Of a DNA stretch of 14,637 nucleotides, positions 7,226 to 13,372 are shown piece by piece. Made by a program: the position numbers and the translations under genes. Each line of letters begins with the position of its first letter. Positions within the stretch are counted from its first letter, which is position 1. This DNA is from Deltaproteobacteria bacterium. GTDB taxonomy: Bacteria > Desulfobacterota > Desulfobulbia > Desulfobulbales > Desulfobulbaceae. Where the stretch lies: the NCBI GenBank assembly GCA_013151365.1, contig JAADIK010000175.1, positions 1 to 14,637 of the forward strand, given 5' to 3'. A model generated the notes under the pieces. That model was given only the letters and a program-made list of their open reading frames with translations, did not search any database and was not told where the DNA came from.

Positions 7226-8509
7226 ATGATTCAGAGCCTGGTCTCCCAGACGTGGCTGCAATTCGGCCTGGTTGTCGTGTCCGGTTTCCTGACCGGTCTG
7301 GAACTCAGGGGCTATCTTAACCTGCGCAGCAGGGAAGAGCCGGACAAACAGTCGTTCAGTTTCGGCACCAGCCGCACCTACACCTTCATCGCTATCCTGG
7401 GCTATGTCTTTGCCGCGCTTGACCCTACCCTGAGAGTCTACCTGGTCGGCCTGGCCGGCCTGCTGCTCTTTTTTGCCCTCTTTTATTATCACAAACTGCA
7501 GCACCGGCGGTCGGGCGCGCTGCAACCGCTCATCGGCCTGCTGGTCTACAGTTACGGCCCGGCCGCGCTCCTGAAGTCACCCTGGTTTCTTATCCTGCTC
7601 TTCGTCTCCGTGGTTTTTATTCTTAATGCCCGGCCCCTGGCCCACTGGCTCATCGACCGGATCGCCCCCCACGAGATGTTGACCCTGGCAAAATTCCTGC
7701 TCATCGCCGGCGTCGTTCTGCCCCTGCTGCCCCGGGAAATCGTGGTCAGCTTTATCCCGGCCTCGCCCTTCAAGATCGGCGTGGGGGTCATCGTGATTTC
7801 AGCCATTTCCTATGTCGGTTATATTCTTAAAAAATATTTCCTCAAACGCCATGGCTACCTGGTTACCGGTCTGCTCGGCGGGCTTTATTCCAGTACCGCG
7901 ACCACCGTGGTCCTGGCCAAAAAGACCCGCAGGATGACCCGGCCCAACCATACCATCAGCGCCGGCATGATCGCCGCCTCCGGGGTGATGTATCTCCGGC
8001 TCCTGCTGCTGGTGCTCTTCATCAACATCTCCCTGCTTCGTCTCTCTATCCTGCCGCTGCTGTCGCTCGGTCTGCTCACCCTGGTCGTTGCCTGGCTGGT
8101 TGACAAAAGAGGGAGGGTTGCGGCGGCGGATTCCTCGGAAGTTGCGGACAGCAATCCCCTGGAATTGGGGACGGCCTTCCTCTTTGCCTTCCTCTTCGTG
8201 ATCATCATGATTATCGTTATTCTCCATTTCGGTAAAAGCGGCCTGGCCATGCTGTCTTTCGTGGTCGGTTTTACCGACATCGATCCCTTTATCCTCTCCG
8301 TGCTCGGCGGCCATTTCCCGAATATCAGCATGCAGGAGCTGACCGGCGCCATTCTCATCGCCGCCGGCAGTAACAATATCCTGAAAGCCGGCTATACCGC
8401 CATCTTCGGCAAGCACGCCGTTGTCAGGTGCGTTGTCGTCTATCTGGTCCTGCTCGGCCTGGTTTCCATCGGCTGGGGTTTTTTCGTTTCCGGCACGTTT
8501 TTGCTCTGA
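7226..8509 (+). CDS. MgtC/SapB - DUF4010-type polytopic membrane protein
   Basis: Very hydrophobic protein of 427 residues with roughly ten or more predicted membrane segments. The N-terminal part (FGLVVVSGFLTGLELRGY, then a charged loop and RTYTFIAILGYVFA) resembles the MgtC/SapB fold. The remainder, including LLGGLYSSTATTVVLAKKTR in the middle and TGAILIAAGSNNILKAGYT near the C-terminus, matches what I recall of DUF4010. Function is not established: members are usually annotated from MgtC, a Mg2+-limitation virulence factor, and transport has not been shown for this two-domain group. An in-frame ATG lies at 7211, but it has no ribosome binding site. The ATG at 7226 has AGGA at 7215-7218, seven bases upstream, and is preferred. 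The gene ends one base before the 3' end of the convergent modC gene. Confidence 0.8.
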   Translation: MIQSLVSQTWLQFGLVVVSGFLTGLELRGYLNLRSREEPDKQSFSFGTSRTYTFIAILGYVFAALDPTLRVYLVGLAGLLLFFALFYYHKLQHRRSGALQPLIGLLVYSYGPAALLKSPWFLILLFVSVVFILNARPLAHWLIDRIAPHEMLTLAKFLLIAGVVLPLLPREIVVSFIPASPFKIGVGVIVISAISYVGYILKKYFLKRHGYLVTGLLGGLYSSTATTVVLAKKTRRMTRPNHTISAGMIAASGVMYLRLLLLVLFINISLLRLSILPLLSLGLLTLVVAWLVDKRGRVAAADSSEVADSNPLELGTAFLFAFLFVIIMIIVILHFGKSGLAMLSFVVGFTDIDPFILSVLGGHFPNISMQELTGAILIAAGSNNILKAGYTAIFGKHAVVRCVVVYLVLLGLVSIGWGFFVSGTFLL

Positions 8510-8510
8510 C

Positions 8511-9566
8511 TCAGTATAGCTTCCGAAAAGCCGAGGCCTTGATCACGGCGACCACCTCGGCACCTTCCCGGATATCAAGTTCGCGCACGGATTCCGGCAC
8601 GATCTGGGAGATCAGGCGGCCGCCGTTGCAGGCCAGCTCCACCCCGATTCTGTTGCCGTCGCCGAAGATGGAGGTTACCCGGCAGACCAGGATGTTACGG
8701 GCGCTGGTGGCTTCGGGATGTCCCTTGAAGAGGGTGATATCCTTGGAGCCCAGCTCAAAGAGATTGTCGCCGTTCAGGCCCGGTTCGGTCAGGATCAGTT
8801 CCGTCTCTCCCCAGCGGTAGCGCCACAGGTCACCATGAGGACGCGGCTCAACCAGGGTCAGCAGGTTGGCGTAACCGCGGGCGCCGGTGACCAGGTGGCG
8901 GCGCGCCAGGTTCTCGGCCGGCAGGCGCTGCTGCAGGGTGCCTTTTTCGAAGACCAGGACCTCGTCGGTCATCAGCTGCATCTCCTGGAGGGAATGACTG
9001 ATGAAGAGCAACGGCATATCGAATTCGCTGAAGACCTTCTTGAGGTAGGGGATGATCTGATATTTCAGATCCTGGTCCAGGCCGGTCAGGGGCTCGTCCA
9101 TCAGGATGAGGCGCGGGCAGGCCAGCACGGTGCGCCCCAGTGCCACCCGCTGCTGCTCGCCGCCGGAAAGGCTGCCGACCCTGCGCTCCAGGAGGCTGTC
9201 CAGGTTGAGGACCTCGATCAGGGCCTCGGGCGCGATTTGGCGCTCGGCCGCCGCCGTGCGCTGCCAGCCGTAGAGCAGGTTGCGCTGGACGTTCATGTGC
9301 GGGAAAAGGTGGGCGTGCTGGAAAACCACGCCGATGCGGCGCTCCTCGGGCGGCAGGTTGATGCCCCGGGCATCGTCGAAAAGCGGCCGGCCGGCCAGGA
9401 TAATCCTGCCCCGGTCCGGCTTGAGGAGGCCGGCCAGCATGTGTACGAGGGTCGATTTGCCGCTGCCGGAAGGCCCGAAGATGCCGCAACGGTTTCCGCT
9501 CAGGCTGAATTCGGCCTCTATCCGGAAGGTGCCGAAATTTTTGCGCACCGACACCTCGAGTTTCAC
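8511..9566 (-). CDS. modC: Molybdate ABC transporter ATP-binding protein ModC
   Basis: Cytoplasmic ATPase that powers molybdate (possibly also tungstate) import. It has 351 residues, normal for ModC. Motifs: Walker A GPSGSGKST (31-39), Q-loop glutamine at 83, ABC signature LSGGEQQR (133-140), Walker B LILMDEP (153-159), and switch histidine 191. A C-terminal molybdate-binding Mop/TOBE domain covers about 287-351 and is what separates ModC from other importers' ATPases. The start is GTG, overlapping the TGA of modB as GTGA (9563-9566), with GGGAG upstream inside modB. It is the last gene of a modABC operon. Confidence 0.95.
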   Translation of the reverse strand: MKLEVSVRKNFGTFRIEAEFSLSGNRCGIFGPSGSGKSTLVHMLAGLLKPDRGRIILAGRPLFDDARGINLPPEERRIGVVFQHAHLFPHMNVQRNLLYGWQRTAAAERQIAPEALIEVLNLDSLLERRVGSLSGGEQQRVALGRTVLACPRLILMDEPLTGLDQDLKYQIIPYLKKVFSEFDMPLLFISHSLQEMQLMTDEVLVFEKGTLQQRLPAENLARRHLVTGARGYANLLTLVEPRPHGDLWRYRWGETELILTEPGLNGDNLFELGSKDITLFKGHPEATSARNILVCRVTSIFGDGNRIGVELACNGGRLISQIVPESVRELDIREGAEVVAVIKASAFRKLY

Positions 9567-10255
9567 CGGCCCCGCTCCCGGCGCAATTTTCGGGACACGG
9601 CTTCGTTCACCAGCAGCACCCCGAAGGAGAGCGCGATGGAGACCAGGCAGAGGGAAAGGGCCATGCTGTCGCCGCCCGGAGTGTTGGTATAGTCGTAGAT
9701 CGCCAGCGGAATGGTCTGGGTGACCCCCGGGATATCACCGGCCAGGATGATGGTGGCGCCGAATTCGCCGAGGCTCCTGGCAAACATCAGGGTCATGCCG
9801 GCGAGTATCGCCCGGCCGGAAAGAGGCAGGATGACGGTGAGCAGGGTATCCCACCAGCGCGCGCCAAGCGTTCGCGAGGCCTGGAGATAGTGTTCGTCGA
9901 TGTTTTCCATGCCGATGCGGATGGAGCGCACCAGCAGGGGGAAACCGATGACCGACGAGGCAATGATCGCGGCGAAGATGGTGAAGATGATCCTGATATG
10001 CATCGCCTGCAGCATCTGCCCCAGCCAGCTCGACCGCCCGAGCAGCAGCAGCAGCAGATAGCCGACCACTACCGGCGGCAGCACCAGCGGCAGGTTGATC
10101 AGTCCCTCGAAAAAGGCCTTGCCCGGCAGCCGGACAAAGACCATGCAATAGGCGGCACCGAGCCCGAAGGGCAGGGAGATGACCGTCGCGGCGCTGGCAA
10201 CCTTGGCCGACAGCCAGATGGCCTGCATGTCCTGGGGGGGAAGGCTAAACATCAT
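9563..10255 (-). CDS. modB: Molybdate ABC transporter permease ModB
   Basis: Inner-membrane permease of the molybdate importer, 230 residues, the usual length, with about five or six hydrophobic helices. The ABC-permease EAA-type loop is visible around RSLGEFGATIILAGDIPG, the contact site for ModC. Two ATGs stand in tandem (10255 and 10252); a Shine-Dalgarno AAGGTG at about 10260-10265 suits the second slightly better, so the start is uncertain by one codon. It lies 26 bases downstream of modA and overlaps modC by four bases, so the three genes form one transcript. Confidence 0.95.
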   Translation of the reverse strand: MMFSLPPQDMQAIWLSAKVASAATVISLPFGLGAAYCMVFVRLPGKAFFEGLINLPLVLPPVVVGYLLLLLLGRSSWLGQMLQAMHIRIIFTIFAAIIASSVIGFPLLVRSIRIGMENIDEHYLQASRTLGARWWDTLLTVILPLSGRAILAGMTLMFARSLGEFGATIILAGDIPGVTQTIPLAIYDYTNTPGGDSMALSLCLVSIALSFGVLLVNEAVSRKLRRERGR

Positions 10256-10281
10256 CTATCACCTTAATGTTTTTTCGGCGG

Positions 10282-11055
10282 TCAGGGATTGTGCGCCCCG
10301 ACGGCCTTGAATCCGTATTTTTCCAGAATTTTTATGGCGGCCGGGCTTGCCATGTAGGCGTAAAAAACCTTGGCGGCGCCATTGGCCTCCCCGGCCGTGG
10401 TCAGGCCCAGGGGATAGGCAATCCGGTCATGCAGATGCTCCGGCACCTGGTAGATAATCACCGCCTTTTTCGCCAGCAGGGCATCGGTGCGATAGACAAA
10501 AGCCCCGGTCACCTCGCCCCGGTCGGCATAGATCAGGGCCTGCCGCACATCCTTGGCCATGACCAGTTTGTCCATCTTCAGGAGCTTTTCATAGACCCCG
10601 GCCGCCCGCATGGCCTGTTCGGCATACTGCCCGGCCGGGACACTCCCCGGGCTGCCGATGGCAATGCGGTCGAATTTTGTCAGGTCGGCAAGGGAGGTGA
10701 TCGGCGTCGTTTGCCTCCCGACGACAACAAGGGTGTTGTAGGAAAAAATGCGGACCGTCGCCGGCGAGATCTTTTTCTCCCGCACCAGGTAGTCCATCCA
10801 CTGCGGATTGGCCGAGATAAAGAGATCGGCCGGTGCGCCCAGGGCGATTTGTTTGGCCAGCGAGCCGGAGGAACCGAAATTGGGCAGCACGGTAATGCCG
10901 GGATGACTCGTGTCAAAGGCGGCGGCCAATGCCTTGAAGGCATCGGTCATGCTGGCCGCCACCGACAGCCGCACTTCCGCAGCCCGGGCCGGTGTGGGGT
11001 TAGGCAGGAACAGGGACAACAACGACAGCAGAATAATAAGACCTTTGCATTTCAT
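10282..11055 (-). CDS. modA: Periplasmic molybdate-binding protein ModA
   Basis: Solute-binding protein that captures molybdate (or tungstate) outside the inner membrane and passes it to ModBC. It has 257 residues from the ATG at 11055. The N-terminus is a typical signal peptide (MKCKG, a hydrophobic LIILLSLLSLFL core, PTPARAAE as likely cleavage region). The mature part begins with VRLSVAASMTDAFKAL and contains NFGSSGSLAKQIALGAPADLFIS, the typical ModA oxyanion-binding start. The frame is open upstream to 11199, but AGGAGG (11065-11070) nine bases before 11055, plus the signal peptide, fixes the start. Mo versus W preference cannot be decided. The transporter would supply metal for Mo/W-cofactor enzymes. 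Confidence 0.95.
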   Translation of the reverse strand: MKCKGLIILLSLLSLFLPNPTPARAAEVRLSVAASMTDAFKALAAAFDTSHPGITVLPNFGSSGSLAKQIALGAPADLFISANPQWMDYLVREKKISPATVRIFSYNTLVVVGRQTTPITSLADLTKFDRIAIGSPGSVPAGQYAEQAMRAAGVYEKLLKMDKLVMAKDVRQALIYADRGEVTGAFVYRTDALLAKKAVIIYQVPEHLHDRIAYPLGLTTAGEANGAAKVFYAYMASPAAIKILEKYGFKAVGAHNP

Positions 11056-11163
11056 CGGTTGTTTCCTCCTGCATCCGGGAAAAAGTAGGGACGCTCCGAT
11101 ATGCCGGAGCCTGATTCGGGCAGTGGCGACAATAATGCCTGCCACCTGAATAGTTGGCAAAAA
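11056..11163 (-). promoter_or_regulatory. Structured 5' leader of modABC, candidate cis-regulatory RNA
   Basis: Read on the minus strand, the leader holds GCTCCG/CGGAGC closing a 6-nt loop (11110-11093), and upstream of it GTGGC pairing with GCCAC, flanked by ATTC/GAAT. GGCAG could instead pair with CTGCC, which would exclude the GTGGC/GCCAC stem, so two alternative folds exist. The position in front of modA invites comparison with the Moco riboswitch family, but I could not match its conserved core from memory. Confidence 0.3.
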
Positions 11164-11169
11164 ATATAT

Positions 11170-11199
11170 ATTACAACACAAAAGCAAGAGTTGTGCCAA
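11170..11199 (-). promoter_or_regulatory. Probable sigma-70-type promoter of modABC
   Basis: On the minus strand, TTGGCA (11199-11194) and TGTAAT (11175-11170) are separated by 18 bases; each matches the consensus in five of six positions. An AT-rich run (TATATAT) follows. Transcription would begin near 11163, giving a leader of about 108 nt before modA. The AT-rich core could also be a site for a ModE-like or other metal-responsive repressor, but I do not see a clear ModE palindrome. Confidence 0.5.
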
Positions 11200-11546
11200 G
11201 CTAAAGAGTAAGACCTGGCCGATTTTTTTGGCCGGGACTGCTTCCGCAGTTGGCTGGCCGGTTGCCTCCTTTCTTCGTCAAATAAGCACGTTAGATCTTC
11301 ATGAGAGGAGGGCGGCGAGCATGAAGATGTTGTTTTGTAACCGTTGGAGAAAAAAATATAGGGTAACAATTTTGTAGACAAGTTGCATTTTGGTATGGTT
11401 CCGGACAAAAAATATCTCTCCTTAGATCGGAGCTCTCCGGAAAAGCCCCTCTGTTGATCCGGCTCTGGAGGATGTACACCATTGGGGTGGAATCCGTACT
11501 ATCAGAAATACGGATGGCCGGCAAAAAAGACATTAAATTTACCTAT

Positions 11547-11575
11547 TTGACATTGTTTCGCAACCTCTCTACAGT
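11547..11575 (+). promoter_or_regulatory. Sigma-70-type promoter for the TusA/DsrE/OsmC operon
   Basis: A perfect -35 TTGACA (11547-11552) is followed after 17 bases by TACAGT (11570-11575), a four-of-six match to the -10 box. The start of transcription would be near 11582, giving a leader of about 150 nt that contains the repeat copy at 11595-11630. Confidence 0.55.
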
Positions 11576-11594
11576 GGATCGATAGTGAATGTTT

Positions 11595-11630
11595 GTCTGG
11601 AAACGAGTTTTTTTGTTCGAGATCAACGGC
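11595..11630 (+). repeat. Dispersed repeat, copy 2 (half-element)
   Basis: This 36-nt segment matches 1496-1530 in the same orientation. It shares GAAACGAG and the 17-mer TTTTTGTTCGAGATCAA exactly, and differs mainly by two extra T's and one extra C. It lies in the leader of the sulfur-carrier operon. The second arm of the palindrome seen at 1490-1633 is not present here. Confidence 0.7.
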
Positions 11631-11735
11631 CGTCATGGGGCGTCGAGATGTTTGCCACGTCATTTTCTTTCTTCCCCCCATCATATTCCGGGCTCATTTT
11701 TCGGTAAAAAAGAGATATGGCGCCTGCGTGATTCA

Positions 11736-12005
11736 ATGACGACCACCCTGCATGAAACATATCCGCTGCATTGGCACTTTGACGACGAGTTCGACGGCGG
11801 CGAGGAAACCTGCGGGCGGGTCATAATTAACCTGTATACCTATCTCAAGCCGGTGCGGCCGGGCAGTATGATCCTGATCATTTCCCGTGATCCCGCCGCC
11901 CGGATTGAATTTCCGGCCTGGTGCCGAATGACGAAGAACACACTGGTGGAGGTGGCGCATCCGTACTACCTCGTTGAATATAAACCCGGGCTGAAAAAGG
12001 AGTAA
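11736..12005 (+). CDS. TusA-like sulfur-carrier protein with a CG-type active site
   Basis: Small cytoplasmic protein of 89 residues with the pattern of the TusA/SirA fold: GGEETCGRVIINLYTYLKPVRPG (24-43 region), then MILIISRDPAARIEFPAWCRM (45-65). TusA proteins relay persulfide sulfur on the cysteine of a CPxP motif. Here the cysteine is kept (C26) but CPxP reads CGRV. A second cysteine (C63, in AWCRM) sits where canonical TusA also often has one. The frame is open upstream to 11589, but those residues are encoded by the repeat at 11595-11630 and look unrelated, so the ATG at 11736 is chosen although its ribosome binding site is weak. The dsrE-like gene begins three bases after its stop. Confidence 0.78.
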   Translation: MTTTLHETYPLHWHFDDEFDGGEETCGRVIINLYTYLKPVRPGSMILIISRDPAARIEFPAWCRMTKNTLVEVAHPYYLVEYKPGLKKE

Positions 12006-12008
12006 CCC

Positions 12009-12374
12009 ATGGCAGACACATTTTGCGTAACCATTACCCATTGCAGGACCGACGGTGACAAGGCGACCCTTGGTTTCGTTGTCGCGAACGCCGCCCTCGG
12101 CAGCGAAAAAGACACCATGATTTTTCTCAGCTCGGACGGCGTATACTGCGCCGCCAAGGGCGAGGCGGAGAAGGTCAACGAGGGTGCTCCCTTTGCCCCG
12201 CTTGTCGAGCTGGTCAACAAGTTTGTCAATGCCGGCGGCAAGATATATGTATGCACCCCGTGCATGAAAAAACGCGGCATCTCGGAGGAGGATCTCATCG
12301 AGGGCGCAACTCCCGCCGGTGGCGCGGCCCTGGTGGAATGGCTTTCCAACGGTTCTCCGAGCGTTGCCTATTAA
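12009..12374 (+). CDS. DsrE-family sulfur-relay protein
   Basis: Cytoplasmic 121-residue protein with the DsrE/DsrF/TusD fold: ATLGFVVANAALGSEKDTMIFLSSDGV (19-45), and KIYVCTPCMKKRGIS (78-92) near the C-terminus. The cysteine in this second region (C82 or C85) is at the position used for persulfide transfer in TusD/DsrE; here there is a CxxC pair. Such proteins exchange sulfur with TusA-type carriers, which are encoded on both sides of it. GGAG at 11999-12002 lies six bases before the ATG. It is not part of a recognisable dsrEFH set, so a role in dissimilatory sulfur oxidation is not implied; the exact partner enzyme is unknown. Confidence 0.85.
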   Translation: MADTFCVTITHCRTDGDKATLGFVVANAALGSEKDTMIFLSSDGVYCAAKGEAEKVNEGAPFAPLVELVNKFVNAGGKIYVCTPCMKKRGISEEDLIEGATPAGGAALVEWLSNGSPSVAY

Positions 12375-12397
12375 TAAGAATAAGGGGCACGATTGAT

Positions 12398-13144
12398 ATG
12401 TCCGAGGTCAACCAGGTAGAGAACTTGACGCCGGACGTCATGTTCGACGGCGGCGATCTTGATTGCGGTTCCGGCCTGATTTTATTGATTCGGGAGAGCA
12501 TGCTCAAGGTGCCGGTGGGCGGGGTCCTGGAAATGCGCAGCAGCGAACCCACCGTGGCCGGTGACCTGCCGCCGTGGTGCCGCATGGTCGGGCACGAATA
12601 CCTCGGCCGCGTGGACGAAGATCACTTTGTCCGTTACTTTGTGCGCCGGGGTGAAAAGGCGGCCGACCAGGAAGAGAAAAACCTGCGGGCGGACAAGCAG
12701 CGGGCCCGGGAGTATGAGTGGCGGCTACGGACCCGTTCCACCGGGCACCTGAAGAGTACGGTGTACTGCCGGAATTTTTCCTGGCATGTCGGTCAACCTG
12801 CCAGCTTCGAGGAAAAGGACGACTATCCCAGCTCGGTCGAGTATCTCCTGGGAGCCCTGGGTGGAGCGCTGGCGACCGGTTATGCCATGGAGTGCGCCAG
12901 GGATGGCCTGGAGATGGACGACATCGAGATCACCGTCCGGGGTAAACTGCATAACGTCCTCGTCCAGGTGGGGCTCGAGGAGGGTGACCCTTCGTTCTCA
13001 TCCATCGAACTCAAGTGCTTTGCCTCGACCTTTGATGACGAGGATGCGGCCCGGGCCGCCTGGGAACGAACAGTGTCCCGGTCGCCCCTGGCCGCCACCC
13101 TGGCCAAGGCGGTCGAATTAAAAATCAAGTTCGGGATAGTATGA
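12398..13144 (+). CDS. TusA-like / OsmC-like fusion protein
   Basis: Two-domain protein of 248 residues. Residues 1-85 are TusA-like: MFDGGDLDCGSGLILLIRESM (15-35), with CPxP replaced by CGSG (C23), and LPPWCRMVGHEYL (57-69) with C61. A charged linker (86-110) leads to an OsmC/Ohr-like domain (about 111-248) with SSVEYLLGALGGALATGYAM (145-164) and RSPLAATLAKAVELKIKFGIV (228-248). Both positions that normally hold the OsmC redox cysteines appear to be substituted (GGA at 155-157, and serine 229 before P230), so peroxide reduction is unlikely; binding or presenting a small thiol or sulfur compound is possible. The chosen ATG has AAGGGG a little upstream. The frame stays open back to 12251, but that part lies over the dsrE gene and is not family-like. 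It is the last gene of the operon. Confidence 0.82.
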   Translation: MSEVNQVENLTPDVMFDGGDLDCGSGLILLIRESMLKVPVGGVLEMRSSEPTVAGDLPPWCRMVGHEYLGRVDEDHFVRYFVRRGEKAADQEEKNLRADKQRAREYEWRLRTRSTGHLKSTVYCRNFSWHVGQPASFEEKDDYPSSVEYLLGALGGALATGYAMECARDGLEMDDIEITVRGKLHNVLVQVGLEEGDPSFSSIELKCFASTFDDEDAARAAWERTVSRSPLAATLAKAVELKIKFGIV

Positions 13145-13150
13145 TATTAT

Positions 13151-13372
13151 CCTGAATCCGTGAGCGTTCGAGAACGGTGCAGATGCAAGGCGGCAACGAT
13201 GTTGATTATCCTGATGTGATATCAACGAGTTGTCAACGCAGCAGATGCGCCGTTATCGGGCGCCCCGCAGGGCGGCGCGGTGAAAACCGGAAAGTGTGTT
13301 TATTTGGCAATAATGCAATAAATTCCACATATTGTATGGAATATCACCTCAAGCCGTCACGGATTTAGGATT
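13151..13372. repeat. Composite intergenic repeat upstream of the MetE-like gene (left copy)
   Basis: It begins with CCTGAATCCGT (13151-13161), then a 92-nt segment (13162-13253), then an 85-nt block (13250-13334) that recurs at 14552-14636 with 77 of 85 identities and no gap. The last 29 bases of the block (from GGCAATAATG to CACATATTG) are identical. The 92-nt segment is flanked by CCGT on both sides (13158-13161 and 13250-13253), contains GCAGATGC twice (13179-13186, 13241-13248), and has a long hairpin centred near 13213 (GTTGAT...ATCAAC, 13201-13226). A small GC hairpin CGCCC-CGCA-GGGCG opens the block. No coding frame is convincing here. Confidence 0.8.

Larger units (their letters stand above)
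11200..11735. other. Gene-poor region between modABC and the sulfur-carrier operon, rich in inverted repeats
   Basis: No convincing gene of useful length is seen. Perfect inverted repeats are: ATCTTCATG 11295-11303 with CATGAAGAT 11320-11328; TTCCGGA 11399-11405 with TCCGGAA 11436-11442, enclosing a CTCC/GGAG hairpin; and ATCCGTA 11492-11498 with TACGGAT 11509-11515. ACTGC-TTCC-GCAGT also forms a small hairpin near 11240. A possible 18-codon frame (11321-11377) has AGGAGG upstream but no recognisable product. The right part holds a promoter (11547-11575) and a dispersed repeat copy (11595-11630). Confidence 0.5.

Noticed and set aside
7799..8416. Minus-strand frames over the DUF4010 gene
   Set aside because: They are antisense to a clear membrane protein; their His/Glu/Asp-rich sequence is the expected complement of hydrophobic codons.
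8718..11088. Plus-strand frames over the mod operon (8718-9692, 9890-10267, 10267-11088)
   Set aside because: They mirror modC, modB and modA, whose motifs on the minus strand are unambiguous.
11056..11163. Firm call of a Moco riboswitch
   Set aside because: The hairpins and position are suggestive, but the conserved core of the family could not be matched from memory.
11399..11442. Intrinsic terminator in the gene-poor region
   Set aside because: The TTCCGGA/TCCGGAA stem has a 30-nt interior and no U-tract on either strand.
11291..11684. Short minus-strand frames in the gene-poor region
   Set aside because: No ribosome binding site, no recognisable motif, and they overlap inverted repeats and the promoter.
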